A model generated the notes under the pieces. It searched no databases. It was not told the DNA's origin and worked only from the letters and a program-made list of their open reading frames with translations. Below, piece after piece: positions 53,292 through 60,301 of a stretch of DNA of 64,000 bases. This stretch comes from Algoriphagus sediminis (GTDB taxonomy: Bacteria > Bacteroidota > Bacteroidia > Cytophagales > Cyclobacteriaceae), in NCBI RefSeq assembly GCF_030403435.1, contig NZ_JAUEPH010000001.1:620001-684000 (forward strand), given 5' to 3'. Every line of letters starts with the position of its first letter. The first letter of the stretch is position 1. The position numbers and the translations under genes were made by a program.

Positions 53292-55229
53292 TCAATAGAT
53301 AATCCGTATGGCATTTTTTTCTAAAGGAATGGTTTCTTTTTGAGGTAAATTTTCCCATTCCCCCTTCCTCCAAAGCTGGGTGTCAAAATCCCGATCTGAA
53401 CTAACCGTAAGCACGTTTGAATCCAGAAGCAAAGAAATCCCAATTTCAGGGAATTGATAATCGGATTCCTTGGAGATTGCCCTCAAATCATTCGGTATAA
53501 TGCGTTGATTCCTCGAGACCCGGTAGGGATCAACAGAATAACTTATATCCTCGGGATCAAAGCCTTTCGAAAAAGATTTCAACCCGTCTTTGCCGTAGGC
53601 ATCCAGCAAAAAACCTGATTCTGCAGGATAAAGGATGACTTCATTCTGTGAAACTCGATGGTTTTCGATGGATTTAAAAAGGACAAAAATGAATGAAACA
53701 GAAAGTAATAGTCGGGCTGCGATTTTCTTTTTGAACTCTCTCCATCCTGCGATAATCAAGAGGACAGACCAAATAAAGATCATGGTCGGAATGGAAATAG
53801 TTAACCGGTCAAGCCTGAAGAAATCAAGGTTAGAAATCCCATAAATCAAGAAATTCTGAATTTGAATCAAAAGATTTAAAACCCAGGCCAAAGCATCTCC
53901 TATTATCGGCAAAGACCCAATAGCCAGCCAGGGGATCCCAATCTGCATAATCAAAAATGAGATGGGTAAAACCAGCAGATTGCCAATCAAGAAAAGCGTG
54001 GGGAAATAATGAAAATAAAAAATGGAAAGAGGGAATGTGGCTAATTGAGCAGCGATACTCACAGAGGTCAACTGCCAGAAATAGTCCAAAATCCGATTTT
54101 GAGGAATCCAAAGATTCAGGATCAACGGCTGAAGAAGCACAATTCCAGCCACTGCTAAATATGACAGTTGGAAGCCAACATCATAAATCATATTTGGAGA
54201 ATAGGCGATCATAATCAAGGCAGAAAAGCCTAACAGATTGAAAAAAGGTGGCTCACTTCTTCGCATTTGTCCAAAAAGAAAAAGTGAAAACATAGTGGAT
54301 GCCCTCACAACCGACGGAGAAAATCCAGTCAGGCAAGCGTAGAACCAAAGGAAAAGAATCACAAAAAATAAATATCCACGTTTCAGCTTTCCTGAAAACT
54401 TAAATGCCTTGGCGAAAAAGAGGAAGATCAAATAAACAATTCCAACATGAAGTCCTGAAACCGCGAGAATATGCATAACACCGGCATTGCCATAAGCCTT
54501 TCGAGTTTCAGGGCCCAGACTCTCTTTCTCTCCGATTAAAAGTGCCTTCACTACGGAGGCCACTTCCTCATTTTCAAAAGAGTTTTCGATTCTGTTTGTA
54601 AGATTATTCCTCACCCCTTGCAGCCAACGAAAAAAGTTGAAATCAGAATTCTGACCTATCCCATGTAAATCCTTACCCACAAAGTGCCGGAAAGCTATTT
54701 CCTTCCTTAATAAGAATTTCCTGTAATCAAACTGTGCGGGTCCGGTGGTTTCAGGAAGTTTTTCAGAACTACCCTTGATAAGGAAAATCTGACCGGGCTG
54801 AAATTCCATATCCATCTGATGATAGATTAATACCTTTGCGTCTACCTTATCCCAGGTTCCATCGATAAGGACTTTAGAAACCTTAAAAGTATTCTGCTTT
54901 GAATTGGCTTTTTGAATATCATAATCTAAAGCCTCTGCCACATAGGCTTCAGATTTTTCTAAGGGATAGTTCAGTAATTTGGACAAATTTCTTCTCTCCA
55001 AACTAGCTAGTAAAAACCCAAGGGCTAGGATTAAGGAATAAGCAAGAAATGGGGAATACCTAAATTTCCTTTGTCCAGAAACAATTAAAATTAGAAAATA
55101 GGTGATCCAGCCCAGACCTAATCCCCAACCAACAATCATATAATTCTGGATTGGGAAAACTTCCGAAAACAAAACTCCCAGGATCAAAAAAAACAGATAA
55201 CGTAAAAATGGAACCTCCGTAAAATTCAT
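53292..55229 (-). CDS. comEC: ComEC/Rec2-family competence protein, without metallo-beta-lactamase domain
   Basis: A 645-residue membrane protein with about ten helices. Residues about 1-215 contain an OB-like DUF4131 domain (PGQIFLIKGSSEKLPETTGPAQFDYRKFL) and the central competence domain has AYGNAGVMHILAVSGLHVGIVYL and LTGFSPSVVRASTMFSLF, the family signature for the DNA-translocating channel. The C-terminal hydrolase domain of the full-length form is missing; only a short tail (about 100 residues) follows the last helix. It should import single-stranded DNA. Confidence 0.9.
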   Translation of the reverse strand: MNFTEVPFLRYLFFLILGVLFSEVFPIQNYMIVGWGLGLGWITYFLILIVSGQRKFRYSPFLAYSLILALGFLLASLERRNLSKLLNYPLEKSEAYVAEALDYDIQKANSKQNTFKVSKVLIDGTWDKVDAKVLIYHQMDMEFQPGQIFLIKGSSEKLPETTGPAQFDYRKFLLRKEIAFRHFVGKDLHGIGQNSDFNFFRWLQGVRNNLTNRIENSFENEEVASVVKALLIGEKESLGPETRKAYGNAGVMHILAVSGLHVGIVYLIFLFFAKAFKFSGKLKRGYLFFVILFLWFYACLTGFSPSVVRASTMFSLFLFGQMRRSEPPFFNLLGFSALIMIAYSPNMIYDVGFQLSYLAVAGIVLLQPLILNLWIPQNRILDYFWQLTSVSIAAQLATFPLSIFYFHYFPTLFLIGNLLVLPISFLIMQIGIPWLAIGSLPIIGDALAWVLNLLIQIQNFLIYGISNLDFFRLDRLTISIPTMIFIWSVLLIIAGWREFKKKIAARLLLSVSFIFVLFKSIENHRVSQNEVILYPAESGFLLDAYGKDGLKSFSKGFDPEDISYSVDPYRVSRNQRIIPNDLRAISKESDYQFPEIGISLLLDSNVLTVSSDRDFDTQLWRKGEWENLPQKETIPLEKNAIRIIY

Positions 55230-55270
55230 ATCAAAAAATATCTCCTATGAATTTAGGAAAAATGAAGCAT

Positions 55271-55300
55271 AAAAAAAGCCCCTAAAAGGGGCTAATTTTT
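55271..55300 (-). terminator. Terminator after the barrel gene at 55318
   Basis: A seven-base stem AGCCCCT/AGGGGCT (55277-55283 with 55287-55293) is followed on the reverse strand by T7. Confidence 0.75.
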
Positions 55301-55317
55301 TCAGAATCTAACTGATG

Positions 55318-55887
55318 TTAAAATCTATATCCAAGGCTAAAACCAGCATTAAATTCAACTCGGGTGAATCGTTCGGCCACTTCATCGCTAAATCCTCTGG
55401 CAATACTGGCATAGGGACCGAAAGCAAAGCTTTCTGAAAACTCCCACTTGTATCCTCCGCCAGCTCCAAATATAAAGGCATTCATATTGGTAGTGACCAT
55501 ATCACCATCGACCATTTCTTCAAATTCGCCAAATCGGATTTTGGCTAAAGGAAATAAATAAAACCTTCCATTAGGATTATCCCCAAAATAAAAATTCATA
55601 GATGCCTGAACAGAGTTTGTTTTGTAGTTTTTATCTCCACTTTGAGAATTAAACCCAAATCGATCATTTATATGAACCTGTAAATCCAAAGAATGGTCAT
55701 CCCCCAAAAATTTTTCATACCCCACCTCGACGGATCCTAGTAGAATAAGATTCAGGAAGTTTACTTTTACTTCATTGGTTTTACTCCCGAAGCCTCCACC
55801 GCTTCCGCTACTTGAGATTAAATCCTGTGCCAAAAGTGCTGTAGAGCTTAACACAGCCATTGCTATAGTAAAAATTAGCTTTTTCAT
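55318..55887 (-). CDS. Small outer-membrane beta-barrel protein (DUF3575-like)
   Basis: A 189-residue protein with a signal peptide ending LLAQ (residues about 18-21), a Gly/Ser-rich segment (SSSGSGGGFGSK) and then strands alternating hydrophobic residues, ending in a Tyr-Arg-Phe C terminus. NEVKVNFLNLILLGSVEVGYEKF near residue 40 resembles the first strands of DUF3575-type barrels. It lies 11 bp after the GNAT gene and closes the leftward unit from phoH. Confidence 0.65.
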   Translation of the reverse strand: MKKLIFTIAMAVLSSTALLAQDLISSSGSGGGFGSKTNEVKVNFLNLILLGSVEVGYEKFLGDDHSLDLQVHINDRFGFNSQSGDKNYKTNSVQASMNFYFGDNPNGRFYLFPLAKIRFGEFEEMVDGDMVTTNMNAFIFGAGGGYKWEFSESFAFGPYASIARGFSDEVAERFTRVEFNAGFSLGYRF

Positions 55888-55898
55888 TTTGTATCAGT

Positions 55899-56336
55899 TT
55901 AAGATTTCAATTCCATTCTATAGTGCAAAATATTACATTCTTCGAACATCTCACCAACTTTTTCAAATCCGTAACGCTCATATAACGTAATCGCATTTAT
56001 TTGAGAGTTTAAGTATTTCATTTTGCCTTTTGCCTCCTCATTCGACTCAATATTGTCTAAAACTGCTTTGACCAACACCGAACCGATACCTCTTCCACGT
56101 AATTGTTTTTTTACTGCAACTCTCTCAATTTTCACTCCCTCTTTGGTAAATCTCCATCGTGCAGTTCCGATGGGGTTTCCATTTTCACGAACCAAAAAAT
56201 GCGTAGAACTCTCTTCGTATTGATCGCATTCATCCTCAGGGGCCACTCCCTGTTCGATGACAAATGCCTGCTCTCTTATGGCCATCGCCGCTTTAAATGC
56301 TTCCGGACTACGAATTACTTCTACTTCCAGACTCAT
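55899..56336 (-). CDS. GNAT-family N-acetyltransferase
   Basis: A 145-residue enzyme from ATG 56336; the longer frame to 56378 overlaps phoH by 71 bp and lacks family-like residues. It has the acetyl-CoA P-loop VAVKKQLRGRGIGSVLVKA (residues about 69-87), AFVIEQGVAPEDECD near residue 23 and the closing YERYGFEKVGEMF. The domain resembles ElaA/YhbS-like acyltransferases. The acceptor is unknown. The start overlaps the phoH end by 29 bp. Confidence 0.85.
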   Translation of the reverse strand: MSLEVEVIRSPEAFKAAMAIREQAFVIEQGVAPEDECDQYEESSTHFLVRENGNPIGTARWRFTKEGVKIERVAVKKQLRGRGIGSVLVKAVLDNIESNEEAKGKMKYLNSQINAITLYERYGFEKVGEMFEECNILHYRMELKS

Positions 56337-57291
56337 TTTTCGGTCTTTTGTCCTCTTCATTTCGCTCGTAAGCTTCAATGATACTTTTCACCAGTTTATG
56401 CCTGATGACATCCTTTCCACTCAGGTTGACCATACCTATTCCTTTGACATTTTTGAGGATTCTCAAAGCCTCAGAAAGTCCTGACTTTTGCCTTACAGGC
56501 AAATCCACCTGGGTCTGATCACCGGTAATCATCACTTTGGCATTTGGACCCATTCGAGTCAAAAACATTTTGATCTGTTCACTGGTGGTGTTTTGGGCTT
56601 CATCCAAAATCACAAAAGCATCATGCAGGGTTCGCCCTCGCATGTAAGCTAAAGGAGCGATTTCAATCACCCGGGTCTCCTGATAGTACTTCAGCTTTTC
56701 AGGCGGGACCATATCCTGAAGCGCATCATAAATCGGCCTTAGATACGGATCTAATTTTTCCTGAAGATCTCCAGGTAAAAAACCTAGGTTTTCTCCCGCC
56801 TCCACAGCAGGTCTGGTGATGATGATTCTTTTTACCTCCCTGTTTTTTAAGGCCCTTACAGCCAAAGCTACAGCAATGTATGTCTTACCGGTTCCAGCCG
56901 GCCCTAAGGCGAAAACCAAGTCATTCTTAACCATGGCAGTAACCAATTTCCGCTGATTGGCAGATTTTGGCTTAATAACCAATCCCTTGTTACCAAAAAC
57001 AATGACGGTATCCTTGTTTGCTTCCTCCATGGCTGCTCCGTCTGCATCGATGTAGTCTTTTACATTCTCTGGGCTAAGCTTACCATACTGGTCAAAATGA
57101 GCTAAGAGCTGATTAAAAACCTCATTGATCCGAAGTATTTCTGGAGCTCCTCCTTGAATCCGAACTTCATTTCCTCTGGATATGATTTTGCTCTGAGGAA
57201 AAGCTGCTGAAAGCTGCTTAATATTCGCGTTTGCCGCACCTAAAAATTCGGCTAAAGGGATGTTTTCTAAAGTGATTACTTTTTCGACCAA
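56308..57291 (-). CDS. phoH: PhoH-family ATPase
   Basis: A 327-residue protein with a KH-like N-terminal domain and a P-loop ATPase: Walker A ALGPAGTGKTYIA (residues about 132-144) and Walker B AFVILDEAQNTTSEQ. Family members of this type are thought to act on RNA (with YbeY/YbeZ). The start is TTG 57291; a stop lies in frame ten codons before and no ATG is available. It is divergent from the SAM-hydroxide-transferase-like gene. Confidence 0.92.
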   Translation of the reverse strand: MVEKVITLENIPLAEFLGAANANIKQLSAAFPQSKIISRGNEVRIQGGAPEILRINEVFNQLLAHFDQYGKLSPENVKDYIDADGAAMEEANKDTVIVFGNKGLVIKPKSANQRKLVTAMVKNDLVFALGPAGTGKTYIAVALAVRALKNREVKRIIITRPAVEAGENLGFLPGDLQEKLDPYLRPIYDALQDMVPPEKLKYYQETRVIEIAPLAYMRGRTLHDAFVILDEAQNTTSEQIKMFLTRMGPNAKVMITGDQTQVDLPVRQKSGLSEALRILKNVKGIGMVNLSGKDVIRHKLVKSIIEAYERNEEDKRPKNESGSRSNS

Positions 57292-57318
57292 ACTCGTCTT
57301 TTTTGATTTGAATTATCC

Positions 57319-57350
57319 TTGAAGGCTAAAGAATAAAATTTCTATTTTTG
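57319..57350 (+). promoter_or_regulatory. Promoter of the SAM-hydroxide-adenosyltransferase-like gene
   Basis: TTG (57319-57321) is followed after 21 bases by TATTTTTG (57343-57350), a full TAnnTTTG match. The start near 57357 leaves a leader of about 38 bases. A small palindrome, TGTAC/GTACA (57361-57374), lies just after it; on the reverse strand it contains TACTTTTG, a possible -7 box for phoH. Confidence 0.55.
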
Positions 57351-57394
57351 TTCTTCTCGTTGTACAAAAGTACACAATAAATTTACCCATTTCT

Positions 57395-58171
57395 ATGGCA
57401 TTAGTGACAATCCTCTCTGATTTTGGGGATAATGATTTTTATTTACCTGCCGTCAAAGCCAGTATGCTGTCGATCAATCCACAACTAAATATTGTGGAAA
57501 TATCGTCTAACTCAAAGCCCTTCGACCTTGCTCCTGCAGCCTTTTTATTAAAATCTGTATTTCGCGAGTTTCCAAAAGGGACTGTGCACCTAGTGGCCAT
57601 GCAAACCACTATGGGACTTACTGATGGGTTTGTGGGATTGAAATTAGAGGATCATATTTTCATAGGGCCAAATAATGGGGTTTTAAGCCTATTATTTGAT
57701 CAGGATCCGGGAATAATTGTGCGTTTTTCGGATCAGTTTATTAAACAAAGCAGCTTTCCGGAAAAGGAGATCCTGGCTCCTATCGCTGCAAAAGTAGCCA
57801 GCGGTGCATCCATCCATGATTTCGGAGGGCCCTTAAATCGATTAAACAAACTGCTGTACAGTCAGCCCAAAGTGACCAGAGAACAAATTTTGGGGCATGT
57901 TGCAAATGTAGACGGATACGGAAATTTAATCACCAATATTCGTAAAGTAGACTTTGAAAAACTCAATCCCGGTAAATACTCTATTGAATTTAACCGTGAA
58001 ATCATCCATCAAATAAATCAATCATATCATGATGTGGAGCCTGGGGATTGTTTTGTGATTTTTAATAGTCTAGGATTCCTGGAAATTGGAATCAATCAGG
58101 GGAATGGTGCCGGCTTGTTGGGATTAAAGCACGATAGTCCCATTCACATTAATTTTCATCAGAATGCTTAG
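57395..58171 (+). CDS. SAM hydroxide adenosyltransferase (DUF62) family protein with substituted catalytic residues
   Basis: A 258-residue protein with the DUF62 start VTILSDFGDNDFYLPAVKAS, the adenosine-site FIGPNNGVLSLL and the C-terminal HVANVDGYGNLITNI. The usual VDPGVGxxR motif reads AMQTTMGLTDGF here (residues about 68-79), so the catalytic Asp is replaced by Gln70 and the Arg is absent. The third residue of the triad, a His in APxAAH, seems to be Lys (APIAAK). Hydrolysis of SAM to adenosine and methionine is thus doubtful. The gene is followed after 3 bp by the small monooxygenase-like gene. Confidence 0.8.
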   Translation: MALVTILSDFGDNDFYLPAVKASMLSINPQLNIVEISSNSKPFDLAPAAFLLKSVFREFPKGTVHLVAMQTTMGLTDGFVGLKLEDHIFIGPNNGVLSLLFDQDPGIIVRFSDQFIKQSSFPEKEILAPIAAKVASGASIHDFGGPLNRLNKLLYSQPKVTREQILGHVANVDGYGNLITNIRKVDFEKLNPGKYSIEFNREIIHQINQSYHDVEPGDCFVIFNSLGFLEIGINQGNGAGLLGLKHDSPIHINFHQNA

Positions 58172-58174
58172 AAT

Positions 58175-58474
58175 ATGTTGATTCGGGTAGTAAGAATGAC
58201 CTTTCAGGAAGCAAGTGTTCAGGACTTTCTGGATAACTTCGAAAAGCATAAACATGCGATCCGTGCTTTTGAGGGATGCCAGCATTTGGAGCTTTGGAGA
58301 GACGAGAATCAGCATAATGTTTTCATGACCTATAGCTATTGGGAAGATGAGGATGCACTGAACAGGTACCGCGATTCTGAGCTATTCAAAGGGGTATGGA
58401 GCTTTACCAAAACCCTCTTCTCAGAGCGTCCATTTGCATTCAGCTCAAAAAAACTTCAAGAAGTGAATTCTTGA
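58175..58474 (+). CDS. Antibiotic biosynthesis monooxygenase (ABM) domain protein
   Basis: A 99-residue protein of the dimeric alpha-beta barrel fold: RVVRMTFQEASVQDFLDNFEKHKHAIRAFEGCQHLELWRDE near the start and TYSYWEDEDALNRYRDSELF in the middle are typical ABM parts. Members are small quinol/anthrone monooxygenases or haem-binding proteins. It is coupled to the DUF62 gene with 3 bp between. Confidence 0.85.
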   Translation: MLIRVVRMTFQEASVQDFLDNFEKHKHAIRAFEGCQHLELWRDENQHNVFMTYSYWEDEDALNRYRDSELFKGVWSFTKTLFSERPFAFSSKKLQEVNS

Positions 58475-58476
58475 TG

Positions 58477-58507
58477 TTGTAGGAAAAAAAATCTTTACCC
58501 ATATTTG
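58477..58507 (+). promoter_or_regulatory. Possible promoter of tRNA-Leu
   Basis: TTG (58477-58479) and CATATTTG (58500-58507) have 20 bases between them; the second element differs from TAnnTTTG at the first base. The tRNA 5' end follows 45 bases later. Confidence 0.4.
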
Positions 58508-58551
58508 CAACCCGTTACGGATGTAGCGATCGAGACATAGGATCTCACCAA

Positions 58552-58633
58552 GCCCAGGTGGCGGAATTGGTAGACGCGTTGGTCTCAAACACCAATGCCT
58601 TCGGGCGTGCCGGTTCGACTCCGGCCCTGGGTA
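58552..58633 (+). tRNA. tRNA-Leu (anticodon CAA)
   Basis: An 82-nt cloverleaf: acceptor GCCCAGG with CCTGGGT, anticodon stem TTGGT/ACCAA around CTCAAAC giving CAA (UUG codons), a long variable arm TGCCTTCGGGCG and a GGTTCGACTCC T arm. Discriminator A. CCA is not encoded. A terminator follows at once. Confidence 0.95.
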
Positions 58634-58638
58634 CTATT

Positions 58639-58672
58639 AACCCCTTCAGAAGCAATTTTGAAGGGGTTTTTG
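58639..58672 (+). terminator. Terminator of tRNA-Leu
   Basis: A 10-base perfect stem (58639-58648 with 58659-58668) with a ten-base loop is followed by a T-run. Confidence 0.8.
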
Positions 58673-58747
58673 CATTTTTTGGCAAACAAAAAAAGCCCAC
58701 AACCGTAGGCGAGCCTTTTAGACTTCTGATTTCAGCATTCTGAGTTT

Positions 58748-58798
58748 CTAATTACCTCTCAAAATATCCATTGGAGGTTGATCGATGTTTTTACGTCC
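58748..58798 (-). pseudogene. Remnant of the 3' end of an ABC permease gene
   Basis: The reverse strand encodes GRKNIDQPPMDILRGN followed by TAG. This matches the C terminus of the permease at 60302-62824 (GRKIINQPPMGILRGNT), with 36 of 44 DNA bases alike over 58755-58798 and most changes in third codon positions. Upstream of the match a hairpin terminator interrupts the similarity. No further homologous sequence is seen, so this is the tail of a lost paralogue. Confidence 0.55.
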
Positions 58799-58800
58799 AA

Positions 58801-58826
58801 AAATACCCATTATTGGGTATTTTTTA
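58801..58826. terminator. Hairpin terminator before the lipoprotein gene
   Basis: A perfect nine-base stem (58801-58809 with 58814-58822) with a T-run on both sides; it may act in either direction. Confidence 0.6.
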
Positions 58827-58890
58827 AGAGCAGAATTCTCCTTTCCTTTGTTAAGCACTTATCATCCTTAAACATTAACTCACCCCCCTT

Positions 58891-60183
58891 ATGAAGAAAT
58901 CTCTTTATTTCTACATTGTGCTTATTACTTGTCTTTTTTCCTGTTTAGGTAATGAGGACCCAGAACCGGTAAACATTACAGATCCGGACCCAGTAAACAT
59001 CCTAGATGATGAACTCAGGGTTAATATTTTACCAAATTATATATCCAACCAAAATGAGGTATGGGTTATTCTTCATACCCTTGATGGAAAACCTATCGAC
59101 AGCAGGAAGATAGAAGGAGAAAGTAGCCTACTTTTCAAAGTGGATAATTCCCAGCGGTACCATTTAACTACTTACAAAAAATCTGAATTTAACGGAAGTA
59201 AGGTTGAACTTTTGGAATCATTCACCCATATTTCAGTCATTGAAGACCTAAGTTTAGGATTGGCTGCTCCTGCTACACAAGGTGCAGAACAGGACGGAGA
59301 ATTTAATGTTGAGATTTCGCATACAAGCACTCCTTTCGGAGCTTCAGTATTTGGTTCTAATCGGACTTATGCGGCTAGTGGTATGCAAGTTGGACCAAGA
59401 ATAAATTTAAGAGTTTATCGTCCAAAGGGCTCAGATGAGTATTTCCTTATGGCGAGAGATGGATTGGGGGATATTAGATATGAAAGGCTTAATGTACCCA
59501 ATCCTGGAGTTACTATCACCAGAACTTTTTCTGACTTAAAGCCTTTTGATCAGGTTTTCAGTTATCCTGCTTCGAATTTCTCCGACTTCCAATTTACTTG
59601 CTTAGGTTTTAAAGACAGCGAAAATTCACTCGAATACCGTCATATTATTAACACCAATCAACTCGGATTATTGAATGATGACCTTCATCCAAGTCTAACT
59701 CACCAAATTGGTTTTTTGGATGACATAAAAAATTATCATTTGATCATTAATGGAACTCGAATTTCCTCTCCAAATACTTCTTTTACGTACCATTTAATTG
59801 GTCCCAAACCCGAATCGCTTGATTTACCGGAATCGAAAGAAGTTCAGGTTCCTAGTACTTCGATTTCTGATTTCCAAGTTTCAATTTCCTCTGAAGACAC
59901 TAACTGGACTGCAAAATGGGATCAGTCAGAGCCATTTACAGGGGATACATTTATGACTCTGAAGTGGACTATAAAAGGGAATGAATCCAAGGCCAATCTC
60001 ACTTTGCCTTCAGAATTGACTGAGGATAAACCAAAGTTGCAGGATCTTTCTAAGTTTTCTCTCCAATCAGTATCACTGACTAACCACTCACTATCCTACG
60101 ACGAACAGATTCGGAAAAGCTTGATAACGGGACCCAAAATAGAACCGGTAAAATTTACAGTTATCACCAGAAGATTCGAATAA
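58891..60183 (+). CDS. Large lipoprotein of unknown function
   Basis: A 430-residue lipoprotein with lipobox FSC at about residues 16-18 and then acidic LGNEDPEP. A short tandem repeat, DPEPVNIT/DPDPVNIL, follows the anchor. The remainder is beta-rich with no recognised domain and no metal or catalytic motif. Acidic residues after Cys suggest transport to the cell surface. It stands alone, with the ABC-permease remnant behind it and a terminator after it. Codon use is like its neighbours. Confidence 0.6.
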   Translation: MKKSLYFYIVLITCLFSCLGNEDPEPVNITDPDPVNILDDELRVNILPNYISNQNEVWVILHTLDGKPIDSRKIEGESSLLFKVDNSQRYHLTTYKKSEFNGSKVELLESFTHISVIEDLSLGLAAPATQGAEQDGEFNVEISHTSTPFGASVFGSNRTYAASGMQVGPRINLRVYRPKGSDEYFLMARDGLGDIRYERLNVPNPGVTITRTFSDLKPFDQVFSYPASNFSDFQFTCLGFKDSENSLEYRHIINTNQLGLLNDDLHPSLTHQIGFLDDIKNYHLIINGTRISSPNTSFTYHLIGPKPESLDLPESKEVQVPSTSISDFQVSISSEDTNWTAKWDQSEPFTGDTFMTLKWTIKGNESKANLTLPSELTEDKPKLQDLSKFSLQSVSLTNHSLSYDEQIRKSLITGPKIEPVKFTVITRRFE

Positions 60184-60230
60184 CGTAAGTTGCTTTAGTC
60201 CCTTCGATAGGATTTTAGGTTTTGACAACT

Positions 60231-60270
60231 AAAATAGCCCCTGGTTTGAACTAGGGGCTATTTATTTTAT
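60231..60270 (+). terminator. Terminator between the lipoprotein and the ABC permease genes
   Basis: An 11-base stem (60232-60242 with 60253-60263) is followed by a T-rich stretch. It lies between convergent genes. Confidence 0.75.
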
Positions 60271-60301
60271 TCTCGCAATTTGGCTTTAGCCTAAAGAAAT
60301 A

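Noticed and set aside
58558..58743. Open frame of 61 codons starting in tRNA-Leu
   Set aside because: It reads through the tRNA and its terminator, so it is not a real gene.
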